From the NCBI GenBank assembly GCA_024195585.1, contig SWBL01000326.1:1-58329 (forward strand): a DNA stretch of 58,329 nucleotides, given 5' to 3'. The stretch comes from Aureobasidium sp. EXF-3400. Its lineage: Eukaryota > Ascomycota > Dothideomycetes > Dothideales > Saccotheciaceae. Of the stretch, positions 1 to 11,320 are shown piece by piece (the stretch's first letter is position 1; each line of letters begins with the position of its first letter). The notes below the pieces were generated by a model that was given only the letters and a program-made list of their open reading frames with translations, was not told where the DNA came from and did no database searches. A program made the position numbers and the translations under genes.

Positions 1-325
1 GCTTCGCTGGAAATTCGAGGGAATCACCAGGAGACACTGCTCCAGCTTATAGAGTAATAAAATTTGATGAATTCGATGATTTTTGTCCGAGTCCGCTCCG
101 GAGGTTCTCTTTCTAAGTAATGTCGAGAGTTAGCATGATGATAGAAGACAGGGTGCTCAGAGCAGCAAGAAAGCGCCAAGACACTGGCAGATGCCTCGGT
201 ATGTGCAGTCTCCGCATTATTAGCCCTCCGCATCCCGAGGGTCCGCGGCTACTGTGATGGGCAGACGACTCGACATATTTCCAGCTCGAAGCCTCTCACA
301 ATCAATATCACAACATCAATCCAAA
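1..325. other. 5' flank of SDR gene, no gene seen
   Basis: This stretch precedes the short-chain dehydrogenase. The one open frame over it (24-233, minus) has no recognisable domain. It presumably holds the promoter and 5' UTR of the downstream gene. Confidence 0.5.
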
Positions 326-1284
326 ATGTCAGCCGAAGCAGATGTCAAGCTCGAGGACTTCTCGTCCATCTTCTCCCTGAACCAAAAGGTGGCTGTCGTC
401 ACTGGTGGCTCTCGTGGTCTCGGTCTCCACGCCGCATCAGGGTGGGTAGCCATGTGTTACACCTGTCGTTGTCTCATTGTCTGACCGAGTCACATGCATA
501 CAGTCTCCTCCAAGCCGGATGTTCCAAAGTCTTCATCTCCTCACGCAAGGCCAAGGCATGTGAGGAAGCATGCGATGCCCTTAACAAGCTGCCCGGTATC
601 AAGGGCAAGGCCATCTCGGTGCCAGCCGACGTCTCCAAGGTTGCAGAGATCGAACGCTTGGTAGCAGAAGTTAGAAAGCACACAGATCACGTTGACATCT
701 TGTTTGCCAACGCTGGAGCCACCTGGGGAGCTCCTTTCGACAAGCACCCCGCCGAGGCCTTTGCCAAGGTCATGGACCTCAACGTCAACAGTGTCTTCTA
801 CTGCATCCAGAAGTGAGCAGAGCAATAAGCTTCATATCTTGCCTATTAGCTAACTCGTATTTCCAGATTCGCCCCGCTGCTTGAGAAGAAGGCTTCATTG
901 ACAGAGCCCTCTCGTGTCATTGTCACAGCATCTATTGCAGGTATTGGAATTGGTGCATTGGGAGAGAATGCAACCCCAGCATACAGCGCTTCCAAGGCCG
1001 CAGCTCTTCATCTGACTCGTAACCTGGCCGTCGAGTTGGGTCCCCGTGGCATCCTCTGCAACAGCATTGCGCCTGGCTTCTTCCCAACAAAAATGGCCAA
1101 TGGATTGATGGCCCTGACTGGTGGTACACAAGCTCTGGCTGATATTAACCCAAACAAGAGGTTGGGCAAAGCTGAAGACATTGCTGGCACTGTCGTCTAT
1201 CTCTGTTCAAGGGCAGCCAGTCATCTGAACGGCGCCCACATCGTCATTGATGGTGGCAGTGTAGTCGGCCGCTCGAAGCTGTGA
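326..1284 (+). CDS. Short-chain dehydrogenase/reductase (FabG/RhlG-like), 3 exons
   Basis: Exons 326-441, 504-812 and 867-1284 join in frame into a 280-residue protein. Introns are 62 and 54 bp with GT-AG ends. The fold is a classical SDR: the nucleotide-binding glycine motif TGGSRGLG is at residues 26-33, an NAG motif lies in the middle, and the catalytic set is Ser164, Tyr181 and Lys185 (YSASK). A C-terminal IDGG motif is present. Family knowledge implies NAD(P)H-dependent reduction or oxidation of a keto/hydroxy substrate in the cytosol. It most resembles fungal 3-oxoacyl-ACP-reductase/RhlG-like or gluconate-5-dehydrogenase-like SDRs, but the substrate cannot be read from sequence. An in-frame ATG at 254 is possible; 326 was chosen because the protein then starts with a typical short N-terminus and the site reads CCAAAATG. 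Confidence 0.9.
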
Positions 1285-3727
1285 GGAGCTCACAAGTTTT
1301 TGCATTTCCATGTATGTATCCTGCATTCTATCAAATTGTCTTGATCCCCAAAAGTGGTGTACCGCTGTGCAAATCGTCTGGAGGGCTTGTGTTCACATCA
1401 CAAGACTGCCGTGCCTGTATTGGGTCAACGAGGCTTGACTGGCAACACGGAGACAGAAACATGACGGTAGGTCTCCCGCGTTGCCGTGAACATAGCGTGT
1501 CCCGATCGATATCAAAAAAACGACATCGCCATCACGCCAGCCTCTTCTCTGATCCATGTCATTGTTACATTGCCCCTCGTTCATGGAATGAACGTCATAC
1601 GGAGACTGGGAGCCGTACCGCAGCAACAAAATCACCCATTCCTGGGGGATGCGCAGTACGCCTTCCCGATTGCGACGTTGACTGAGATCTAGGCACAGTA
1701 TTCATGGAGAATCAGGCTAAAGTGCTGGGCTTGCAGGTAACAGCATCTGAAACACCACAGCTTTGCTCACCGCACTTGAGGGGAAGCGATAGCTTCTGTC
1801 TATCTCTACAAGCACGCTCTAAATCTCCGCAATGTCTCCCCTAACCTTGACGTGCAGCCGCTGTACCGCATCTGCATTCAATTCAACGGCTCTAGAGAAT
1901 GGGACCTGCAGATACATCGTATCCTTCCTGTCGTGCCTTTTTTGGTTCCTGCAAATCGGACGTTGGCAAAAAAGCAACCTGCATCCTCAGTCGCCATCCC
2001 CGCTTGCCTGAGGGTGTTGTTGCGGGCGGTGTGTGTGTGCCTGACTTGTCAATTGACTGGATGGGTTCCTGATGCCGAAGTCAAGCCTCTTTCTGTCCAC
2101 TTCACTTGCTTTCGCTCTCCCGCACCAGCCACTACAAGCAGGTGCGACCCATGGTTGTTCCTGAGAAGACGACCAACTCCATGGCTTGCATCATTCCTTC
2201 ATTCTTGAGACACTTTATCCGCGTCTATTCCAACACAACAATGCATCGCGCGCGGCTGAGGTGCTGGTACCCGTCTGTCAATATGTGTATGGATTCGACT
2301 TGTCGACAAACAATTCGGGTCGACCTTCCTTCTGAAACTCTGACATAGTCGGTTGTATGATGGAATGCTCTGCACATCAAACCTGCGCAACAGACGTGCA
2401 GGACGCAGCGTCTGATGAATGTCATTTTTGTGGTGGCGCGATTGAACCCGGCTGGAGAGCCCGAATCATTGTCCGTCTCCGTGTTACACAAACGTCACGG
2501 GCCACAACTCGAGCCGCTGAAGGACAGGCCCCGTGATGGATCATCAATAATGACAGAGCAAATTCTTCCTAACAACTGATATGTCTTGGTTGTAATAACT
2601 CATCAGATGGATATCTGGATCAAAAGATTGACTCTCGTCGTCGAAATAGGGCTCCTTACATTGACACCTGCTGGTATCCGCATCAAAAGATAGCAATGAT
2701 AACACGGCTGGTAACAAGAACTTGGCTTTTGGGACCATGTCAGAAACAACTGCGCCAGCATCCGTCTCTGCTCAATCCGGACAATGCCAGACAAGCTGTT
2801 GTGCTGCCGTCGACCGCGCCTGAGCCCCCTGTGTAGATCAAGAGACCCTACAGCAGCAAGTCGAGACGACCTCTACAGAGGATCAAGTGCAAATCGTCCA
2901 AGCAATTCTTCTACCAGATTTCGAAGAATTGGTCCCTTCGTCTGTGCGTAGTGTTGCTTTGCATATCATTGGTGCCACACACCACACAGTACCGCACACC
3001 ATACACTCAGCTACAGCTCTCTTGCAAGCCGGGTAGATCTGAGGATCATTCCTGCTATGCGGCTTTTTCTGGGACTCTCTAGACTGGTAGGCGCCTAGTG
3101 GAGACGTGCGCGTCTCGTCCAGTCGATTCTGTTCTGATGATACTTGCCTCAGCTGTGATTATGGGAGTCGTCAATCGGTGGGGAAGGTATGGCTTCTGGA
3201 GATTCTACATAAAGAGTCCCTGCAGAGGCGAAAAGTCAAAGTTCCTCCTTTCTACAGCACTCTCCAAACTTTACTGCAGGGCTGATACAGGCACAAACCA
3301 ATATTGTGTATCTTCACTCTCATTTCGCATACTCTCGTCATTCTGAGGGTGTACGTTCGTTGAATCCTCTGTACCTGGGTGCATTCCTCTTCAGGACCCT
3401 AGTTGTCAACCGCGTCCCTTGCAGTCACATTCCAATCCAGATCGAGCGGCCTCACCTTGGAAATTAGCTTAGCCGTGCCCCAGCATCATCAAGGAGGCTC
3501 GAACCCTACAGAACCTAGGGCCCTGATTCAACCACACAGTTGTTACACGAGCAACTGACTTCTAGCCAACCATCATGAGGGATCAGAAACTATATGATGG
3601 TAAGTCAGAGCAGATATAAGCAACGTGCTTTTATCCCTTCTCTTCACCCTCTTGTCTCCTTTCTTTGATTACAAGCCACATTTCAACGGGTCTTGGGTGT
3701 GGAATTCTTCATCACACGATACTGACA
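1285..3727. other. 2.4-kb intergenic region, no supported gene
   Basis: Only short open frames without recognisable motifs occur here on either strand. The last few hundred bases must contain the promoter and 5' UTR of the zinc-finger gene; an AGATATAAGC TATA-like element lies near 3611. Nothing else is supported. Confidence 0.5.
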
Positions 3728-5215
3728 ATGGACTCTACAGCATCTTTCGATATGGCTCACCGCCGTATTGCAAATCTTTCTATCGACACCAACACGTTCC
3801 ATGGACAGTCAGCTCTGGTCTCGCCCCCTGAGTCGGCCAATAGTGCTCGTCGTAGCTCTTACGACATGAACTTCCATCAAACCCCCCTATCGACTTATCA
3901 TCCCAATACACCAGTTCACTTCTCTGGCCAAGACATGTACAACGTGTTGCCGTCAGACAAAATGAAGCTTTCGTTCCACCAACTTCCGAGTCCTGTTGAT
4001 TTCACCCAGGGTCAGCAAAACTATGCCACAGCCTGCAACTCTCCAACATGGAACTCATCGATGGCATTTGCACAGAAGCCTGAGGTGGACAATTCGTTCT
4101 ACCAGGATAGCTCAGCATTGTTGTCGACTGACCAGGACTGGAACAGCTCGACAATGAGCTACCATTCAAATATCGACTATGCTCCCGACCCAAACTCCTT
4201 GTTCATGTTACCATCCCGGGACACATCGGCGTCGTTCATGGCAGATGTTGATTCGTCTCATCATGAGGATCTCCCGACCTTCATCGCGCCTAGCCAGGCG
4301 GTCCACCAACCACCAGAGATCATCGAATACAATATGAGCATATCCGGCTGGAGTGGCCTCCAGACCCCTGTGCATGACAGCAACATCTTGCACTCCTCGT
4401 CGCCGCCAGAGTTCTCTCCCATCACTCCTTCCACTCTAGACTGCTCTTTTGACTCGTCTTACGTCAAAAACGAGGTTTCTCCTTCCTCTTCAGTCTATGG
4501 TCACACTTCCCGTTCGAGCTTAGGCAAGAAGGGCCGGAAGATGTCCAAGGCTGACAAACGTCGTTCCATCTGCAAGAGTGTCCCGGTCTCTAACTCGAGT
4601 ACCTCCATCACCGTCTTGACCGATGAACAATCGGAGATCTTCCATGGTCTCAATGACGAGGACAGAAAGAATTTCAGCGCTGGCAAAAAGATGCACAAGT
4701 GCAAGACCTGCAACTCGAAGTTCGGTCGATCCGAACACTGCAAGAGGCACGAGACTACTCACTCGGGAGAGTCAAAGTTCCATTGCTATCTTTGGGCCCA
4801 CCGTCTCGACCCCAATAATCCAAAGAGCCAGTGTACCGTCGGCAAGAACGGCGATGGCAAACAAAATCGTGGCGACAATAACCGTTCGCATCACTGGACA
4901 CATGTAAAAGCCTACCTCGTCCTGAACGATGCCCTCGTACGCGAACGCAGCAAAACCACCAACGGCAAAGCTAAATCCAGAGGTCGCAACTGGCCCGTCT
5001 CTCCCACACAGTTCTTGACTCTGGTGCGCTCCCAAGACTCGCTTGAGCAGCAGGAGAAAGTGCTCAGTTTTATGAACGGAGAGTCTGGGAGGGACTTTGG
5101 CGTCCATATCCTTTGGGACAAGGAGAGCTGTCCTGTCATTCCTTGTTCGATGAGTATTGGCGCCGGGGCCTGTGATATGTGCAGGTCTAAGCAGGGCAAG
5201 AAGGAGAAGAAGTAG
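3728..5215 (+). CDS. C2H2 zinc-finger transcription factor, C-terminal finger
   Basis: This is an uninterrupted 495-residue frame. Residues 1-320 are Ser/Thr/Pro/Gln/Asn-rich and look disordered, like a fungal activation region. A basic GKKGRK patch precedes one canonical finger: Cys325, Cys328, His341, His345 with Phe332 (C-x2-C-x12-H-x3-H). About 20 residues later a second finger-like element is distorted: its cysteines are 16 apart and the His-x3-His pair (HHWTH) comes 19 residues after the second cysteine. The final 90 residues are basic and end in Lys-rich sequence with a C-x2-C. The layout of a long disordered N-terminus and a C-terminal finger pair recalls fungal developmental regulators such as BrlA or FlbC, but identity is not established. 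I prefer the ATG at 3728 to the upstream in-frame codon at 3665. Confidence 0.85.
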   Translation: MDSTASFDMAHRRIANLSIDTNTFHGQSALVSPPESANSARRSSYDMNFHQTPLSTYHPNTPVHFSGQDMYNVLPSDKMKLSFHQLPSPVDFTQGQQNYATACNSPTWNSSMAFAQKPEVDNSFYQDSSALLSTDQDWNSSTMSYHSNIDYAPDPNSLFMLPSRDTSASFMADVDSSHHEDLPTFIAPSQAVHQPPEIIEYNMSISGWSGLQTPVHDSNILHSSSPPEFSPITPSTLDCSFDSSYVKNEVSPSSSVYGHTSRSSLGKKGRKMSKADKRRSICKSVPVSNSSTSITVLTDEQSEIFHGLNDEDRKNFSAGKKMHKCKTCNSKFGRSEHCKRHETTHSGESKFHCYLWAHRLDPNNPKSQCTVGKNGDGKQNRGDNNRSHHWTHVKAYLVLNDALVRERSKTTNGKAKSRGRNWPVSPTQFLTLVRSQDSLEQQEKVLSFMNGESGRDFGVHILWDKESCPVIPCSMSIGAGACDMCRSKQGKKEKK

Positions 5216-7895
5216 TTTGGGGGTGGCACTTCGCCTCTTTCTCGCTCTCCTCTCTGTTCTTTTTTTTGCTGGTGGTTCGTGCGACGGTCTTGTGCTTTCC
5301 TCTTCTTTTCTATTGTGACGTTGGTCTGCGCTGCCTCTTCTCGGATGACTTGTTCTGCTTTCACACATGATACCTCTGGCCTTCTTTCCCTCCTTCTTTT
5401 TCAACGACAAATGGATAATGAATACGACGAACGACACCATCATCAACAGAAAACCACACTTCGGCATTGGTATCTTCATCAACGACCCCTCTACGACTTT
5501 CCTCATTACCTTGCTTTCTTTTTTCTCCTTTCTCGGTTTCTCTCCAGCATGTCGGGCTCATCTTTGTATTGTGCTCTCTTTTTCTTTCGGTGTGGTTTTA
5601 CTTTTTTTTTTCTTGGTTGTTTGGACGAGAGAGGCAAAGGACAAAACATGGATCAGGGAAACGGTTGTAGTATTATTCTTAACTAGATGAGGATGGGAGG
5701 CAGGGACTTTTACTCTTTTTTTCGGCTTTGCAACTAAAAAATGGGCAAAAAGGACAAACAGGAAAAGTTCTGGGGCGGACGGATGGGGCGGTATGGGATG
5801 GGTAGATGGGTAGAAACAGTTGTTTTGGTTGGTTTGTATGGCTGCCTAATCTACGAATCTGTTATGTTGTTTCTCTCGCTCGCTGTGTGTTGGGTATCGT
5901 TGTTTGAGATTCGAGTATGTGTTCTCATAAAGGGATGGGAAGAGATGATGTGATTTTGTCCTTTGTAGATGAGAATGACTCCAGAAACTTGTCACTGTCC
6001 AAAGCTTTCCTTGCAGTGAGTCCTTTCTTTTCTTTTCCCTGACACTAAGTGCGAGGATGTCACTTCTCTTCCACATAATGGTCTCAATATTCGTTGAGAA
6101 CTTCATAGTACTTTCATGCAGAATACAATACCGGTATGTTTTTTGTTATCGCACAGGTCTAGAATTTTTGTGCGTGACACAGAAGTGGGACTGGTTGAGG
6201 ACGAGATGGAAAGTCTCTTATATATACAATATAAGTATGCGGTTTACTAAAGCAGTTTTATGTTATAGTATATCGGTAGAGTACTTGAATGGAGTAAATT
6301 AATGAAGATTGATAGTTACGGTCTAGCTAGACCCACTAGCTAGAGAACAAGGTATGAAACTCTCTTATATACACAATATGTATATGCAGTATAGCCAAAA
6401 CAGTTGTCTGTTATACTATGTCAGTGGAGCATCTTAAAGTAAAGCAGATTAGTAGAGATTGATCTGTCGCGGTCTAGCAGGCGTCCGAGCTGTTCACGAG
6501 AAAAATCGAGCCGACAGCCGTGAGTCGACTGATGGCAGCATTGGTCTTCTAATGACATTCCTGATTGAGTGCGTCGCAACGAGCTGTCGCTATTATTTGT
6601 GCCGTATCGCTTGTCTCTGTTCCTTCAGCTCTAGAAGAGTTTATTCGTGGATGTAAACCTCAAGGGTCGACGTCGCGACTTGCGAAAGTTTCAAACCGAG
6701 GCACGGATCGCCCCCGATGGCTCTTTCCTTCCCAGCCACCTTCCTTTGTCGACACTTACGTCCGTTGCTCAATTTTTTCGATGAAGATCGACAAGGCAAG
6801 CCCGTATCGCTAAGAGTCTTGGTGCTGTAGCCATCAGAATGCAGAAAGAAAATTCGATATATCGTGCTATTTGGACCGAGGTTCTCAAGACGCTGTTGTT
6901 CGCCAGTGTTTCAGAACACGGCGACAAGCTTGATATGGCGCTGGTGCTTTACTTTCTTCTGTATACAGACGGGCTCCGCGTACAATTGCACTACTCGAAC
7001 AGCCAAGCTACGCGGTCTCGGACTCATTTACATACTAAGCACTTAGTGGTCTCTCAATTCACGCTCTCTGGCCTTCGCTTATGGAAGGCAGGTCCACCAG
7101 GTCCCCACAACAATCACATCCCCCAGATCGACGACTAGGAAGATTGCCAATTGATCAATGCAGTAACACCCGTGAACTGTCGATGGCGCTGTCTGTATTC
7201 ACTGACGATCCATACCACTCGGCGTTCTAATCATGGCCAATGGACAGACTGCTCTTTGGACTCTACGTTTCAGGCATGCATAGCGCTCGCAGTGGTGCAG
7301 TATCACAGAGACATCAGGGCTTCTTCGCATGACTCCAGCTGTCTGTCACCTACCAACCCTGTGGGCAGGGATGATAGCCACCTAACAAGCGACTGCGAGA
7401 GATAGCATATAAACCATACGGACTCACCTCGCTTCAACCCTCTCGAAGCCTCGAGAGTCCTCCCACGACGAAGATTTAAAGTTTACCCTGCCATTATTTC
7501 CTGCTGTCACGCTCCTATATCTCGCCCCGCTACATTCCCTAGGCCAAGCCCAAGCGAAGAAGCCAATTTCTTGGATATGCACCTAGCTGCCATGGAAATC
7601 TCAATCATGCGCTTGTCAGGTTGTATACTCTATCAATGGTTGTAGACCCAATCTTGGCTCATACACGATGTTACCACCGGCCCGCCATGGCGTTGCAACA
7701 ATATCTTGTATATCGAAAGATTGCCTCGGTACCGCGACTTGCGTATGGACACTTGCTGTATAAAGGTTGACCGCTTCTCCTGTATGAATTGAAACTCGTC
7801 GACGTCCTGGACTTCTCAGCCTGAGACTTTCATTCCACAGCCGCTCACTTAATCTGTCTTTCGCTTTCTCATCAACGAACACATACTATTCCAGG
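5216..7895. other. 2.7-kb AT-rich intergenic region
   Basis: No convincing gene lies between the zinc-finger gene and the cutinase. The first 500 bases after the stop are T- and pyrimidine-rich and are likely the 3' UTR. Around 6.2-6.5 kb is an AT-rich stretch with a diverged tandem repeat, described separately. The last several hundred bases should contain the cutinase promoter. Confidence 0.5.
6203..6480. repeat. Diverged direct tandem repeat, about 125 bp x 2
   Basis: Copy 1 (about 6203-6330) and copy 2 (about 6352-6480) align along their length. Both contain CTCTTATATA, a run ending in AGCAGTT or ACAGTTG, TGTTAT, AGATTGAT and a closing GGTCTAGC. They differ at many positions, a good share being transitions such as TATA versus CACA. 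A 22-bp spacer separates them. This is an old tandem duplication; transitions toward T/A in an AT-rich segment would fit repeat-induced point mutation, which is inference. Confidence 0.7.
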
Positions 7896-8614
7896 ATGAA
7901 ATCCTTCTTCGTTGCTTGTCTTGCTGCCACCAGCGCCTTCGCAGCACCTCTTGCTGCTCCCCAGCTGGGCGGCTTCCCAAGCTTCGGTGGTGGTCTCGGT
8001 AGCTTAACCAGCAACGATGTTATCAATGGTGTCTGTAAGCCTGTGACTTACATCTTCGCTCGTGGTACTACCGAACTCGGCAACATGGGTTCCACTGTCG
8101 GCCCAGCTCTCCAGAGAGCTCTGGAGTCTGCTTTTGGTGGCAATAATGTTGCCACCCAGGGTGTTACATATCCTGCCGATGTCGCCGGTGCTATCAGTGG
8201 TGCACTCAACCCTGGTTCTGCTCAAGGTGCCCGCACTATGGCTAGCTTGACTCAGCAAGTTCTGAGCAAATGTCCCGATACAAAAGTCATCCTTGCTGGG
8301 TACTCGCAGGGTGCTGAGCAAGTTCACGGTGCTCTCACGAACCTCCAGAGTGGACAAGTCTCTGTAAGTTTCGGTCACTCCAATTAATCATCTTCTAATC
8401 GTTGACAACATCTCAGGTTGCTCTTACTTTCGGCGACCCGCTCCAGTTGATCCCCTTCAGAAACATCGAGGCTGGTCGTACCAAGGTTTACTGTAACCTT
8501 CTTGATGGTGTCTGCAGTGGCGCTTTTATCATCTCTGCTGCTCACTTGTCTTATTCCTTTGAGGATACTACCCCTGCTGCTCAGTTCGCTAAGAGTGTCA
8601 TTGGCAACATCTAA
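7896..8614 (+). CDS. Cutinase (secreted serine esterase), 2 exons
   Basis: Exons 7896-8363 and 8417-8614 flank a 53-bp GTAAGT...CAG intron and encode 221 residues, the usual cutinase length. Residues 1-16 are a signal peptide ending in AFA. The catalytic triad is visible: Ser137 in GYSQG, Asp186 in the short loop between Cys182 and Cys189, and His199 in AAHLSY. The FARGTTE segment near residue 54 is the conserved strand carrying the oxyanion-hole region. Cys47 and Cys126 fit the other disulfide. Cutinases hydrolyse ester bonds of plant cutin outside the cell. It is convergent with the nitronate monooxygenase gene, 174 bp apart. No broken or missing residue was seen. Confidence 0.95.
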
Positions 8615-8788
8615 GCGCAGCAGATGTGCCAAATACGATACACGGCTCTGTCAAGGTCCTGTTTGACATACGACTCGAACCTCGAAGACCTTTTGATCGT
8701 GTTTCTTTGTTTCTGGACAGACAGCATATCATATATATCATTGAATCATGACTCATTTCATAGAATTTATGTTGCGAACGTACTTGCC

Positions 8789-9841
8789 CTAGCCCAGAAC
8801 TGTCATTGCTCTTTCCAACGCTGTCTTTGCAGCTTGGCGAACCTCTCTGAGGATCTCTGAGGCAGGCGCTGTCTTGCGCACGAGACCGACGCCTGTACCT
8901 GCCCAAATCGCAGCTCTTCTATTTTCCTGATCAAAGCCGAGATGAGGAGTTTGCTTTGCCTCAGCGTGTGACTTGCGGATATCTTCGATTGAGATGCCTT
9001 TGATGTAATCCCGATAGCTCTGCGCAATAAGAGCCCTGCCGTCGAAATCCTTGGGCCAGATGTTCGGACCCGCCAATTCGTCAAACACTTTGGCTCGAAC
9101 GGTTGTCTGACCTCCATCTTCGGTTTCTAGGATTGCGGCTTGGTAGGCAGGATGCACTTTTGTCTCCTCAGCAGCGAGGAATCTAGTTCCCATGACCGCG
9201 CCGTCTGCGCCGAGTGTCAGGGCTGCAGCGACACTAGAGCCATCTGCTATACCACCTGCGGCAACAATGTATACGTCATCCAGTCCCAGTCTTTGCAGTG
9301 CGCACAAGGTCTCAGGAATCAGAGAGATGATGCCTGCACCTTTCTCGCCACCATGGCCACCAGCATCTGCACCTTGCAGTACAAGCACATCTGGCTTACA
9401 AGATTGAGCCAAACTGATTGCACCAGTTGCACTGCCAATCTGAACCCAGATCTTGGTCTCATCGCTTACTTTTCGTATCGCCTCCGTCCACCGCCCAAAA
9501 TCTGCAGATTCATGCGCGGCAAACAACCACACAGCCACAGGACGAAATTCTGCAACCAACGCTACAACCTCGTCGAGCTTCTGTGCAAACAACAAAACTC
9601 CCAGGCCAATTTGTAGACTGGCTCCAGGTTGTGGAATTCGGTCTCCTGTAACTAGCTCTGTGACGTCTTCGAGTGCTATGCGGAGGGCTTTTATGTCTGG
9701 GAGACCACCGAGGAAGCCTATACCGCCTGCTTTGTAGACCGCATGGGCTAAAGCCGGGCCAGAGAAACCGCTCATGGGAGCTGAAATTATCACCGGCGAA
9801 GATACCCATGGGTAGTCTTTTGAGAGAGGTCGAGAGGGCAT
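8789..9841 (-). CDS. Nitronate monooxygenase / 2-nitropropane dioxygenase-like
   Basis: A single-exon frame of 350 residues. The N-terminal ISAPMSGFSG matches the start of the NMO TIM barrel. QGADAGGHGG around residues 156-165 carries the family's conserved His163, AAGGIADG at 194-201 and MGTRFLAAEE at 217-226 form the FMN phosphate-binding part. Enzymes of this family use FMN and O2 to oxidise alkyl nitronates such as propionate-3-nitronate. The length fits class I NMOs. Its promoter would lie in the 340-bp gap before the broken SDR. Confidence 0.92.
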   Translation of the reverse strand: MPSRPLSKDYPWVSSPVIISAPMSGFSGPALAHAVYKAGGIGFLGGLPDIKALRIALEDVTELVTGDRIPQPGASLQIGLGVLLFAQKLDEVVALVAEFRPVAVWLFAAHESADFGRWTEAIRKVSDETKIWVQIGSATGAISLAQSCKPDVLVLQGADAGGHGGEKGAGIISLIPETLCALQRLGLDDVYIVAAGGIADGSSVAAALTLGADGAVMGTRFLAAEETKVHPAYQAAILETEDGGQTTVRAKVFDELAGPNIWPKDFDGRALIAQSYRDYIKGISIEDIRKSHAEAKQTPHLGFDQENRRAAIWAGTGVGLVRKTAPASEILREVRQAAKTALERAMTVLG

Positions 9842-10181
9842 GATTGTTCGTCTGAAGAACCGTTATTGGACTCCAATGGCTTGATGGTCTGGACAGATTT
9901 TAGGAAGTTGTCTTGACTGTATGTTCACCTACTAGGGTCTGAAGAGTGGTAAAGGATGTTGTTGATAGAAAGAAAGGTGACGAAGATAGGTCAAGGCTTA
10001 CGTGAGCCGACGCGCCAAGACCATGTGATCTGGCGTTACGACGAGTTGCAGTCGCTGCTTCCTTGTGTTTCTCGCAAATCTGACACCATTCAAGTATTCC
10101 AGAAGAAGCGGAACTCGAGATACGAATGGAGTGTAGACAAAAAGCAGTAACGACCAGCTTGTTAACAATTTCTAACCTAAG
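9842..10181. other. Intergenic gap, no gene seen
   Basis: 340 bp between the NMO start codon and the stop of the SDR remnant. It presumably holds the NMO promoter. No gene is supported. Confidence 0.5.
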
Positions 10182-10720
10182 TTACCGTGCCTGGCAGCCG
10201 TCCTTGGTAATGACCAAGCCAACATCAGCACCCCTGAAGCCTTGCACGACACTCACTACAAAACGTCCGGCAGGTCCTGGATCGCCTGTTCCCATTGTCT
10301 TGAGTTTCTCGGCTCCAACACCACCGAGGCCCGTCGCAAGGTAGCCTGGCGAGATGCACCAGACTCTGACTCCGTCCTCTTGCAGCAACCTCCACCACTC
10401 ACGCATCATCATGTTCATACCAGCCTTGCTGCTACGATATGCAGCAACACTAAAACCCTGCTTAGGCCAGCCTTTGGGTAGCACTTGATTGATGGGAGAT
10501 GCTGCGTATGTTTTGTCTGCAAATGTCGACGTTCCAGGTGCCATAAATAGCAGTCGGGGACTGGATGATTGCAGGAGCAATGGAACAAAGGTGTGGATCA
10601 TGATCTGAGTTCCTGCTACATTGACATTTGAGCCTTGTTCCAGTTCTCGCGTTGGCTCATCTTGCCTCGGGCGGCTAGTCTGTCGAGTTCATCGCCTGGA
10701 TTTCGGATCCATATCACCAT
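10182..10720 (-). pseudogene. Short-chain dehydrogenase, truncated and frameshifted
   Basis: The 3' part from 10601 to 10182 encodes the C-terminal half of an SDR: an AAYRSSKAG segment (Y-x3-K catalytic pair), an SPG motif and a normal-looking C-terminus. Reading upstream in the same frame gives NVNVAGTQIM, the conserved helix-4 region. The sequence immediately before it (DELDRL...MSQRENWNKA, from the ATG at 10720) continues the protein, but in another frame that stops at 10616-10618. Joining the two needs one extra base near 10625-10635, so this looks like a one-base deletion. The N-terminal cofactor-binding region (TGxxxGxG) is not found intact; a short degraded stretch resembling it may sit near 10800-10900. 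A sequencing error could explain the frameshift but not the missing N-terminus. Confidence 0.75.
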
Positions 10721-11320
10721 GTCCGTATGGTCGTCTTGTGCTCGTAGCGCAGATATTCTCCTCGATGCTCCGATGCTGTATGCTCGTAGATTTATAATGG
10801 TACTATGTCTGTTGTACCACGAGCAGCCGATCTGGGTATTGTTTCGTCAACGAGTATATAGTGCTGGTCCTGCCGCACTGATAACCGCCGACTGGTGATA
10901 AGCGCCTGCGTGGTTATGTGTCTGTCTCAACATTGGAAGTTCACTCGAGATGCCGCACACTGGCAGACTTGGTTAGCGCTGAAGCGGCGCCTAAATCTCA
11001 TAATAAAAGGTTGATGACGCAAAATTGTCCCACAGGCTGCCGTTCGGAGACGTGGATTGGACGAGTAGACGATTCCAACTCAAAATGACTCTGACCCCGT
11101 CAAACTCACTGCTTAGAAAGCGGTCATCACAAAGCCAAGCAATATGCCAGGCTGGCTGTGTTGAAGCATATAATAAAGACACGACTTCCATCTGGCTTGG
11201 GTGTCCCTCAGATCTGGAGCGAGCACAGTCAACCAAGAACATACAGACCTGTGACCAGCGTCACAATTCTGTTTTGAACCCTTTATTAGCTCTTTCACCT
11301 CAAGAACTGTCAAGCTGATA
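10721..11320. other. Intergenic, possible SDR N-terminal remnants
   Basis: Upstream of the SDR pseudogene on the minus strand there may be decayed cofactor-domain sequence near 10800-10900, with stops in every frame. The last part serves as the 5' flank of the next plus-strand gene. No intact gene is visible. Confidence 0.4.

Noticed and set aside
4772..5506. 244-codon minus-strand frame
   Set aside because: Antisense to the zinc-finger gene and its 3' UTR; basic low-complexity shadow.
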